Both the position numbers and the translations under genes were made by a program. A stretch of 49,614 bases of DNA from Methylocystis suflitae (lineage in GTDB: Bacteria > Pseudomonadota > Alphaproteobacteria > Rhizobiales > Beijerinckiaceae): positions 1-49,614 of the forward strand of contig NZ_JAMRYX010000026.1 of the NCBI RefSeq assembly GCF_024448135.1, in the 5' to 3' direction. Under the pieces are notes generated by a model. The model made no database searches, was not told the DNA's origin, and saw nothing but the letters and a program-made list of their open reading frames with translations. Shown here piece after piece: positions 41,679 through 48,906 of this stretch (positions within the stretch are counted from its first letter, which is position 1; the number at the start of each line of letters is the position of its first letter).

Positions 41679-44519
41679 TCACGGGCACCGGAAGTATCGG
41701 ACGCTCCCCTTGCTGCTAGACCAGAGCAAGACTTTATTTTTTAGCGACAGCGTTATGTCGGAATTCCAGTTTTCGCCGTCTGCGGAGCAAGTCGCCTTCG
41801 CTCTCCAGAGAGCATTTACGCCGCTGAATGATTCGAACGTACACGCGCCGCCGTAGACTGATGCGCTCATCGCGTCGAACACTACGGGCGGTCTGCCAGT
41901 TGCGCGATTACACGCGTCTTGAGACCACAATCCGCGAAGCGCACTGGGTACCACTCCGGCGGGTTGCTGGGGCTTCGGAGCATCAGGCGCGAAGAGCGCC
42001 CGAAATGTGTTTTGATCCACAACGCTCACGTCGGTAGAGCCTCGGGCGGACTGAAAATCTGACAATGCCCGTTTGGACGCGGAGCCGAACCTGCCGTTTG
42101 GTTTTGTGTGTAAATAGCCCAGCTCATGCAATCGAGTTTGTACCTTCAACGCATCATCCGGCCGGGACAGATCGATGGGTTCATCTGTCGGTTGCTCTTG
42201 CACTAGCGATCCGGGCGCGGGTTTCACCTCGGTCATGGGAAGGGGAGGTAACATCTGGGGTTCTGTCAGCTTCGTCGGGCCAGTTGTGACGGACGCAGGC
42301 GGCTCTGGCGCCGTGACTGTGGGAGAAGGCTGCGAGAGCGACGGGGATTCCGGTGCCGTATTCGGGCGCGCCGGCAATGAACTAGTAGGCTGATTAGAGA
42401 TCGGATCCGGCCTGTCGGTCACCGGACCCGTCGGAGGTTGCCGATCTACGTTCTCTGACTTCGCTGGCAAGGTGGCGTAGTGCAATGTCGGCTGAAGTGT
42501 CGAAGCTCTCCGGGAGGATAGCGAGAGGGTTGATGACGCTATGAAGCCGATCCCCAGTGCGAGAAGGTATTTGCCGCCACTTGTTTGTGGCGCGTGATTT
42601 TTTGCGGCCGCTGAATTCACCAATGCCTGTTGGTACGATTTCCAGCAATCGATGAACGCGGGGTCGATCATCGCTCGGCGCGAATTGATCTTCGATCTCT
42701 CGGCTTCAATGTGGCCGAGAAATGTGCCTAATTTCGTGACCATGTCGGAGCGTTTGCGAGAAAATTCAGCCTTGACGCGTGCGACATCGGCGGGATCAAC
42801 AGCGGCGTGCGAGTTGAATGTGAACCTCCTTTCGATCGATTTCCTCCAATCGACCATTGTTTGCGCCCTTTTTGGACCGAAGCCCTTTATGTAACGAACT
42901 TTATTCAATTCGATGTCTGCGGCGGTCTCGATTCCATAGGAGCGCAGGACTACTTTACGAGACGGACCGATGTCCTTGATGTCCGCTCTTTCGATTTGAA
43001 AGCCGCTCAAGAAAGCCCTGAGCTGATTCTTATGTCGCTCCGCATACAGCGCCTCGATCTTCGCCCGTTCCTCTCCGTCGAATTTTTCAGCGGCCCGCGC
43101 TAGTTCTCTGGCCCGTTCGTGTAGCGAGTAATAGTTCCGCGTCGAATTCTGGGTTTCCCAATTCTCCTTCGTCGACCTCCATTCGACCGCGGCCTTTGCT
43201 TCGACGGCGTCGAGTAGGGGGGAAACTCTTGGCGCAAAAAAATAAACAACTGCGCTTAGCAGAATTGCCCCCAGCGCGAGCGGAGCGACGTTGCTCGGAA
43301 GAGCGCCCAACGTCGCCGATCCCGCGACCGCCAGGATAAGCCCCAAGGCGGCACGCTGCTTTTGTCGTTCGTCCACTGTTGAGAAGTCTATTGACGGCGA
43401 CAAGCCGAGCGACGGCATTAAGCTTGCGAGGTCGGCCGTAGGAGCGGGATGCGCGATGGCGTGGAACCGAGACAAAAGGCCCTTGAGGGTATCCGCTTGG
43501 TCGGAGCTTTCTTGGAATGTGACTGGAAATGCAAAAAATCCCGGAACCGCCCGCTCCATGCGACACCATGGGCAGTTCTTCGCTTGCCCAAAGTACTCGT
43601 GGCTGGGTGATTGTTTGCACGTAACAAGCGCCTTCTCACAGGTGGAGAGAATGCGAACCCACTCCGGTGCCGCTGGGCGACCTTTTATCACCCCGATCTG
43701 GCCGAAGGCTGTCTCGAAAGCATCCCGAACATCGGGGGGCACGTCGGCAAGCGTCGCGGTATGAGGAGGCGGAGCCAACCGCGTCTCGTTATGGCGTGAC
43801 GAATAGGCAAAACGAAAATTCTTGATCGCCTCCTGTATTGTCGGTGGATCGGCTTTGCCGATAGGCTGTCCCGCGAACGGGTGGCGTCCCATGAACAGCA
43901 AATAGAAAATTAGAACCGCCAAACCGAAATTGTCATGGTTCTTCGTATGGATGCACCCTGCCCGGGACTTGCCCTGCAACTCGGGAGGAGTGAATTCTTC
44001 AACGCCGACTTCGCAGAGAAAGAGCTTGTTGTTGAATGAGAACTGAAAGGAATCCGTGTCAATAAGGGTCGCCGTAGCATCCGTCGCGACTAGGATACCG
44101 GAGTGGTTCATGTCGCCTACGACGCATCCTCGTTCATGCACAGCCGCTACCGCGCTCGCGATATTCAAAGCGACTCGCACAAGAAAGGCGAAGTTGGCCC
44201 GAGGAAACTCTTGTCTGCGGCTCGAGGGGGAATAGACTTCATGAATTGGCTTTCGCTTTGGCGCGAATGGCATCGTGAAGCCAGCGAACGCCCCATTTTC
44301 GAAAACCGGTTCAATTGGAAAAGCGACGAACGGCCCTCTAGCCAGTCCCGCTGAGGTCATCGCGAGTATTTTTTCTTCACGCTTTACTCTATGCGGCTGA
44401 TGGTAGATTTTGATCGCGATGTCATCACGAGTCGCCGACTTGTAGACCGTACCTTCCCCGCCGACACCGAGCTTTTGGCCGAGTGAGATCGCCGTCCCCT
44501 GAGCAGTGGTCAGACGCAT
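41679..44519 (-). CDS. TerY-P kinase fused to membrane, HhH and peptidoglycan-binding-like domains
   Basis: A 946-residue protein, third gene of a TerY-P triad. The Ser/Thr kinase is at about residues 10-300: GVGGEGTVY, Lys37 in IAIKIY, catalytic-loop Asp136 (GDMNHSGILV) and Asp154 in IDTDSF. The Asn normally five residues after Asp136 is Gly141. Two membrane helices follow (about 393-431), then a helix-hairpin-helix region (about 505-565, IKGFGPKRAQTM), a third helix (about 650), a long Pro/Thr-rich linker, a PG_binding_1-like domain (about 785-840, RLHELGYL...GRFGSASKRALSDFQ) and a Cys-containing C-terminal domain. GAGGTG precedes the ATG, 6 bases after the PP2C stop. By topology the last domains would be periplasmic. 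Confidence 0.85.
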   Translation of the reverse strand: MRLTTAQGTAISLGQKLGVGGEGTVYKSATRDDIAIKIYHQPHRVKREEKILAMTSAGLARGPFVAFPIEPVFENGAFAGFTMPFAPKRKPIHEVYSPSSRRQEFPRANFAFLVRVALNIASAVAAVHERGCVVGDMNHSGILVATDATATLIDTDSFQFSFNNKLFLCEVGVEEFTPPELQGKSRAGCIHTKNHDNFGLAVLIFYLLFMGRHPFAGQPIGKADPPTIQEAIKNFRFAYSSRHNETRLAPPPHTATLADVPPDVRDAFETAFGQIGVIKGRPAAPEWVRILSTCEKALVTCKQSPSHEYFGQAKNCPWCRMERAVPGFFAFPVTFQESSDQADTLKGLLSRFHAIAHPAPTADLASLMPSLGLSPSIDFSTVDERQKQRAALGLILAVAGSATLGALPSNVAPLALGAILLSAVVYFFAPRVSPLLDAVEAKAAVEWRSTKENWETQNSTRNYYSLHERARELARAAEKFDGEERAKIEALYAERHKNQLRAFLSGFQIERADIKDIGPSRKVVLRSYGIETAADIELNKVRYIKGFGPKRAQTMVDWRKSIERRFTFNSHAAVDPADVARVKAEFSRKRSDMVTKLGTFLGHIEAERSKINSRRAMIDPAFIDCWKSYQQALVNSAAAKNHAPQTSGGKYLLALGIGFIASSTLSLSSRRASTLQPTLHYATLPAKSENVDRQPPTGPVTDRPDPISNQPTSSLPARPNTAPESPSLSQPSPTVTAPEPPASVTTGPTKLTEPQMLPPLPMTEVKPAPGSLVQEQPTDEPIDLSRPDDALKVQTRLHELGYLHTKPNGRFGSASKRALSDFQSARGSTDVSVVDQNTFRALFAPDAPKPQQPAGVVPSALRGLWSQDACNRATGRPPVVFDAMSASVYGGACTFESFSGVNALWRAKATCSADGENWNSDITLSLKNKVLLWSSSKGSVRYFRCP

Positions 44520-44525
44520 ATCACC

Positions 44526-45311
44526 TCACAAGACCGTCTTCCGATTCGCGAGGATGAGAGTTTTGTCGTCATCAGTGCGATCGTTGATACTTGCGCTGTC
44601 GAGAAAGCGTTCAAGTTCTCGGGACAATCGGCGGGAACGCCCGGTAGCTTCAGCACGGAGCGGAGCGATCACCTTGTCGAAGAAGGGGTCGAATGGAACC
44701 TTTTTTGTAAAATCTAGAATCAGACGCTCCAGCCCATCGGTAAAGATGCCGAGGCTGCGAACGGGTCGATCAACGTAGCGATGTTGCAGAGGAGGCCTTT
44801 TGTCGTCGGTAACAAAAAACGTAGTAGACGCAAATTCGCCTTGCGTGGGCCACGACGGGATTTCCCAGCTATCTTCGTTTTCGCACTTAATTACAGCGCC
44901 GCCGTCTCCAACGTGAAGAAACGTTGCATCTGCCGGACCTATGATCGCGGCAACGAGCGTAGCGGCATACTCGCGCGGGCTTCTATCTCTCAAACTTGAG
45001 CTTATTGAAATCCGTTCCCGAACTTGCGTAAGCCACACATCGCCCACGTCATGAGATATGTCGCTGACAGAATAACCCTCTGCGACAAAGCCTCGCGCGA
45101 GCTTCGTGAGAGTAACGCAAACGAGCGCCGACCCAATGGCGGAGTATCTGGCGCTTCCCGCACCGTCAGAGACGACCGCTACAAGGACCGGCCCACGAGG
45201 CGTCGCGACCTCCGAACAAATGCCGTTATCGTCACAGCCGAGGCCGGACTTGATATGAGAGGTTCCTGCGACCTTTGCCCCAGCCCAAGTCCAACATTCT
45301 TGCTTATTCAT
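44526..45311 (-). CDS. PP2C-type protein phosphatase of the TerY-P triad
   Basis: A 261-residue PP2C-like Ser/Thr phosphatase. The metal-binding motifs are GCDDNG, VSDGAGSA, HVGDGGAV, FTDGLERL and RTDDDKTL. It probably reverses phosphorylation by the kinase encoded next. The start at 45311 (MNKQECW) overlaps the vWA stop as ATGA, which indicates coupled translation; a start at 45326 would overlap further. Confidence 0.88.
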   Translation of the reverse strand: MNKQECWTWAGAKVAGTSHIKSGLGCDDNGICSEVATPRGPVLVAVVSDGAGSARYSAIGSALVCVTLTKLARGFVAEGYSVSDISHDVGDVWLTQVRERISISSSLRDRSPREYAATLVAAIIGPADATFLHVGDGGAVIKCENEDSWEIPSWPTQGEFASTTFFVTDDKRPPLQHRYVDRPVRSLGIFTDGLERLILDFTKKVPFDPFFDKVIAPLRAEATGRSRRLSRELERFLDSASINDRTDDDKTLILANRKTVL

Positions 45312-45976
45312 CCCACCGTTGCCCACCCGGTCGGATTGGGCAACGCAACCTGATCACCCGGTTTTGATCGAGAGACGGATGAAAGAGATGCGGAGAGCCA
45401 CTGAAACAAATCGCGGAATCGAAGTCCTTGTAGCCGAAGCGGTTCTCTAGCAGGTGATAGACTCGTCAAGACTTCGAAATTGGCCCCTTCAACGCCGACG
45501 GCAAAGAAGCTAAAGGATTTCGATGTCTCTCCGGCGCTGATCAGTTCCTTCGCTCTTGCAATTGAGTCCGTGGGACCGCCGTCGGTGATCAGAAAGACCC
45601 ACGGGCGATAGAACGCAATTCCGTTGTCGCGATAAGCTTTCTTCCGGCCCGATAGCAGTTCGAGCCCCTGTTCGATGGCGCGCCCCATGGGGGTGTCCCC
45701 ACTTGCGGCAAGCTGGGGAGGAGTAAATGTCTGCAAACCAGTAAAATCGACGACAGTCTGAACGGGACCAAACGTAACTATGCTTACTTCGACCCGTTTG
45801 GCTGCAAGTGAATCTGCAAACAGTTCATCGCGAAAGACTTCAAGTCCCGCGTTCAATTCCTTGATAGGCTGCCCCTGCATTGAGCCTGACGTGTCCAATA
45901 GCAGCAATACGGGGCAGCGATTTTCTGGATTCCCCACCAAATCGGGGTCCCCAAACGGGCGCTGTTCATACTCCAT
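45308..45976 (-). CDS. TerY-like von Willebrand A domain protein
   Basis: A 222-residue vWA protein, first gene of the TerY-P triad. The metal site (MIDAS) is complete: LLLDTSGSMQG, the Thr in ASGDTPMGRAI and the Asp in LITDGGPTD. TerY-like proteins act in stress and anti-phage systems together with a PP2C phosphatase and a kinase. The ATG at 45976 is chosen because GGAGGG lies 5 bases before it; a TTG four codons upstream is less likely. Confidence 0.88.
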   Translation of the reverse strand: MEYEQRPFGDPDLVGNPENRCPVLLLLDTSGSMQGQPIKELNAGLEVFRDELFADSLAAKRVEVSIVTFGPVQTVVDFTGLQTFTPPQLAASGDTPMGRAIEQGLELLSGRKKAYRDNGIAFYRPWVFLITDGGPTDSIARAKELISAGETSKSFSFFAVGVEGANFEVLTSLSPAREPLRLQGLRFRDLFQWLSASLSSVSRSKPGDQVALPNPTGWATVG

Positions 45977-46264
45977 GTGACCCTCCAAGCCGTCAGGGGA
46001 AATGCTACAGAAGCCAAGAGTCCATTTCTAGGGGCGCGCGTGAAGCAATCTTTGTGGCGAAATGTCGCCTTAGAGTCACTTTTTCGCGTTCGGTCGCGAC
46101 GAGTACACGTCAGAACCGCGTGTCGGACGGTAAACTTGCTGGAGCGCGTCCAACCCCGCCACAGCCCGACACGCCGCGGCCGACCCCGACAGACAGCCTC
46201 AATACTATCCACGCCGCGACACAGGACTAAAGGAGGAGGGCGCTGCGGTTGTTAGAATTAGGCT

Positions 46265-47221
46265 ATGAGCAAAGCTGCGATAGCTCCGGTTTTGCCCCGC
46301 CGGCCGCGCTTCCGCCGGGCGTCGGAGTCGCCGGCCTTTCGCGTGACCGAAGACGACTTCGCGATCATCCGGCACATCGCGCGACATCGCTTCCTGCGCT
46401 CGACCCATGTCGCCTCGCTTGCCGGGCGATCACTCGACCGAACAAACGATCGCCTGTGCCACCTCTATCACGCGGGGTATATCGACCGACCGCGCGCGCA
46501 ACTCGACTACTATCCGACAGCAGGCTCCGCACCGATCGTCTACGCGCTCGCCAACCGCGGCGCGCGGCTCTTGCGCGCGCATGGCGAGATCGACTTGTCT
46601 CATATCGATTGGGGCCGCAAGAACCGAGAGGCCGGCCGGCCTTTCATCGAGCATCAGTTGCAGATCGCTGACTTTGAGATTGCGACGCAGCTTGCGGCCG
46701 AGCGCGCCGGCCATCGTTTCATCGACGCCGGCGAGATTGTCGGCGCGCGAGCGGGTGCGAATCACATTCAATCAAATCCGTTCACAATGCGTGCCGCTGT
46801 CACGCATAGCGGACGCCGACATGAGATCGGCCTCGTCCCCGACATCGCATTCGCCCTCATGTTGAAGAACGGAGCGCCACGAAACTTTCTTGTCGAAATC
46901 GATCGCGGGTCGATGCCGATCATGCGCACGGATTTTTCCCAGACCAGCATCGAGCGCAAACTGCGCTGCTACCTTGCCGCCCACGCCGCCCGGCTCCCCG
47001 AGCGCCAATTCGGATGGAAGGCATTTCGCGTGCTGATCGTCACCAGCGACGAGTATCGCGTCCGCTCGATGATCGGCGCGCTGCAATCGATCCAACCACC
47101 GGGTGCGGCTGGCTCATCGTTATTCCTGTTTGCTTCGCGCGACGAGCTGCGCGCCACCGATCCACTGACCACGACATGGCGTAGTGTGGACGGACAGTTG
47201 CGGCCGCTGCTGCCTCAATAA
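46265..47221 (+). CDS. Replication-relaxation family protein
   Basis: A 318-residue protein matching the replication-relaxation family, described for plasmid replication and DNA relaxation. The N-terminal winged helix is readable (TEDDFAIIRHIARHRFLRST.., DRLCHLYHAGYIDRP) and a nuclease-like core follows (IEHQLQIADFEIATQLAAER, IGLVPDIAFAL, RNFLVEIDRGSMP, KLRCYLAAH). It is the probable replication or mobilisation protein of the element. TAGAAT at 46253-46258, with an extended TGT before it, ends 6 bases from the ATG. AGGAGGAGGG at 46231-46240 is 24 bases away, too far to be its ribosome binding site. Confidence 0.82.
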   Translation: MSKAAIAPVLPRRPRFRRASESPAFRVTEDDFAIIRHIARHRFLRSTHVASLAGRSLDRTNDRLCHLYHAGYIDRPRAQLDYYPTAGSAPIVYALANRGARLLRAHGEIDLSHIDWGRKNREAGRPFIEHQLQIADFEIATQLAAERAGHRFIDAGEIVGARAGANHIQSNPFTMRAAVTHSGRRHEIGLVPDIAFALMLKNGAPRNFLVEIDRGSMPIMRTDFSQTSIERKLRCYLAAHAARLPERQFGWKAFRVLIVTSDEYRVRSMIGALQSIQPPGAAGSSLFLFASRDELRATDPLTTTWRSVDGQLRPLLPQ

Positions 47222-47599
47222 GACCTGAAAAGGCTATTGGGTCGGGCGCGGGAGCGCAGATAAACTCTCACGAAATCAGGTTGTTATCGCCGGCAAGTGG
47301 GGGAAACGGTTTCCCCCACCTTTTCCCCCTCTGTTTCCCCTACTTCGACGCGACACGCGCCAGCCGGCGCGGAAATGAGATCAAGGAAAAATTCTATTGG
47401 GTCGGGCGTGGCTGCCGGCCTCGCCGCTCTTCCACTCAATTGAAATCAAACGGCAATTTTCGCCGAGGTCATATATCGGGTCATATATTCGGAATTTATG
47501 AGCGGATTAATGACTCGATCCATGCGACGCAGCTATCTCACCCTGAAGCGATCCCGCCCATTTCATGCTTTTCCCGGCCTTTTGTGGTACACTTTCGAC
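47222..47599. repeat. Repeat-rich gap, candidate origin or operator region
   Basis: A 378-base gap between the replication-relaxation gene and parDE. It holds a near-perfect palindrome at 47297-47319 (GTGGGGGAAAC, one centre base, GTTTCCCCCAC) with a further half site GTTTCCCCTAC at 47333-47343, 24 bases along. The direct repeat CTATTGGGTCGGGCG occurs at 47234-47248 and 47394-47408. GGTCATATAT is repeated in tandem near 47468-47489. Such clustered repeats next to a replication protein suggest an origin of replication or transfer. Confidence 0.55.
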
Positions 47600-47806
47600 A
47601 TGACCAAGACAGCCGATAAATTGGACGTGACGCCGATCGCCCTCACCGAAGAGGTTGCGGCCATGACCGATTATGTGCGTAGCCCCGGCGGCCGCGCCGC
47701 CATCGAGCGAGGGCTATCCGAGATTCGCCAGGGCCGCGTCATCGAAGGCAAGGACGCGCTGGCAGTCGAGCTGAAGAAACGGGCCGCGACTCGCCGCCGC
47801 GCCTAA
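47600..47806 (+). CDS. ParD-like antitoxin
   Basis: A 68-residue protein (MTKTADKLDVTPIALTEEVA, then YVRSPGGRAAIERGLSEIRQ) of the short RHH/Phd-like antitoxin type that pairs with ParE. It ends 10 bases before the ParE-like gene. TACACT at 47588-47593 lies 6 bases before the ATG, so the message may be leaderless. Confidence 0.75.
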   Translation: MTKTADKLDVTPIALTEEVAAMTDYVRSPGGRAAIERGLSEIRQGRVIEGKDALAVELKKRAATRRRA

Positions 47807-47816
47807 CTCCTAACCT

Positions 47817-48110
47817 ATGCGCCGCGTCGTTTACGCTGCGAGCTTCGTCGATGACGCCGATAGGATCGCCCAATATATCGAGGCTCAATTCGGCGCGGCT
47901 CGCGCCGACGTTTTCATCGACGACTTGAATCGCTTCTGCGAACTGATCGCAAGCCAACCGCGACTCGGAAAGCGCAACCACGGTTACGACACGATGCTGC
48001 ACGGCGTTGTGCACGATCGGAATTGGATATTCTTCCAATACGACGACGCCGAAGCGCGGTTCCTCCACATCGTCGACGGCCGCCGGAACAAGAGCTTGAT
48101 CGCTTTCTGA
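47817..48110 (+). CDS. ParE/RelE-family toxin
   Basis: A 97-residue protein with the ParE fold: VVYAASFVDDADRIAQYIEA, FIDDLNRFCELIASQPRLGK and NWIFFQYDDAEARFLHIVDGR. ParE toxins poison DNA gyrase. Together with the preceding antitoxin it likely stabilises the element. Confidence 0.85.
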   Translation: MRRVVYAASFVDDADRIAQYIEAQFGAARADVFIDDLNRFCELIASQPRLGKRNHGYDTMLHGVVHDRNWIFFQYDDAEARFLHIVDGRRNKSLIAF

Positions 48111-48278
48111 CCCAAGCCAGCGCCGCCGCCATTCCTTGACCGCCGCTGTTTGCGGCGTAAGCTGCCAATAGTTCCCCACATCCCCAAGGCTTGTCCGCGC
48201 TGGCGGGCGGCGAGGCCGTGCGTCCCTCGCCGCCTGCCCACGCAGGACATTGCAACCGAGCCAGAAGGGACATTCGAC

Positions 48279-48542
48279 ATGGCCGAGAAAGAGCAGCCCA
48301 AGCAACCGACACACCGCGCCTATTCAGTCATCCGGCGCGAAGGCCAGGACGACTTTTGGCTGAACGTCGGATTGGTCTTCCCGCATAAGGACAGCGGCGG
48401 CTTCAACATCATGTTGCAAGCCTTTCCGCTCGACGGGAAGATCGTCTGCCGCGAGATCACCGACGACGACAAGGACGACGCGGCGGCGCAGCGACGACAA
48501 TCGAACGGCGGCCGCGCTTCGCAAGGATCGCATCGCCGTTGA
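48279..48542 (+). CDS. Small hypothetical protein of mobile elements
   Basis: An 87-residue protein (AYSVIRREGQDDFWLNVGLV.., LQAFPLDGKIVCREITDDD) with an acidic middle and basic end. GAAGGGA at 48263-48269 is a good ribosome binding site. Similar short proteins are seen beside plasmid and element backbone genes; family and role not recognised. A terminator follows. Confidence 0.65.
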   Translation: MAEKEQPKQPTHRAYSVIRREGQDDFWLNVGLVFPHKDSGGFNIMLQAFPLDGKIVCREITDDDKDDAAAQRRQSNGGRASQGSHRR

Positions 48543-48566
48543 ACATGGCGACACGCCAAACTTAAA

Positions 48567-48587
48567 GAGCCGCCCGAGAGGCGGCTC
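48567..48587 (+). terminator. Stem-loop at the right end of the element
   Basis: GAGCCGCC (48567-48574) and GGCGGCTC (48580-48587) form an 8-bp stem, 24 bases after the last gene of the element. Confidence 0.7.
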
Positions 48588-48607
48588 GCTCATTTCCGGC
48601 GCTCGAT

Positions 48608-48631
48608 TTTGCTACCTATATGCTACCTAGG
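48608..48631 (+). promoter_or_regulatory. Paired octamers, putative integrase arm sites (right)
   Basis: GCTACCTA at 48611-48618 and 48622-48629, again 11 bases apart, in a 24-base block matching 31378-31401 at 22 positions. It lies 45 bases inside the right tRNA repeat. Confidence 0.65.
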
Positions 48632-48675
48632 CGAGAAATCATCGCCGGCAGTTTTCACATAAGTCTTTGATTTTA

Positions 48676-48723
48676 TTGGTGGGCGCACAAGGGCTCGAAC
48701 CTTGGACCCGCTGATTAAGAGTA
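48676..48723 (-). repeat. Second attachment site: 3' part of tRNA-Lys(CUU)
   Basis: Identical over 48 bases to 31212-31259. Bases on both sides differ. The 5' half of the tRNA is again missing, so this is the junction between two tandem elements, and the intact tRNA gene should lie further right. Confidence 0.9.
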
Positions 48724-48737
48724 AGTCATATTAACGT

Positions 48738-48757
48738 GACAGAAAATGACAGAAAAT
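48738..48757. repeat. Tandem decamer near the start of the second element
   Basis: TGACAGAAAA is present twice in tandem, 15 bases right of the second tRNA repeat. It may be a recombinase accessory site. Confidence 0.45.
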
Positions 48758-48850
48758 GCGCTGACCCGCAATAGCTGTTGAATTACCTGAAGTTCATCGC
48801 ATATTACTGACACAGGGAGCGACATGCGGCGACAGGAAATGTCCTTCGCT

Positions 48851-48869
48851 GGGTCCGCTCGGGGTCCGC
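48851..48869 (+). promoter_or_regulatory. Paired octamers upstream of the second integrase
   Basis: GGGTCCGC at 48851-48858 and 48862-48869, 11 bases apart, 38 bases before the second integrase gene. Spacing and position copy the GCTACCTA pair of the first element. Confidence 0.55.
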
Positions 48870-48906
48870 ACATAGGCCCGCTTACTTTCCCAAGGGTTGC
48901 GAAGCA

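Larger units (their letters stand above)
31212..48723. mobile_element. Integrative mobilisable element in tRNA-Lys(CUU), about 17.5 kb
   Basis: The element is bounded by the two 48-base tRNA-Lys repeats and carries a tyrosine integrase next to the left copy. Its backbone is two HTH proteins, iterons, a TraD/VirD4-like ATPase and a replication-relaxation protein, with no type IV secretion channel genes. It is therefore probably mobilised by another element's channel. Cargo comprises PemK-like and ParDE-like toxin modules, an S74 fibre-like protein, a trypsin-like protease and a TerY-P triad. A second integrase directly after the right repeat shows that another element is inserted in tandem. 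Confidence 0.85.

Noticed and set aside
31405..48542. Complete conjugative element or prophage
   Set aside because: No VirB-type channel genes and no phage head, portal or tail assembly genes are present; the S74 protein alone does not make a prophage.
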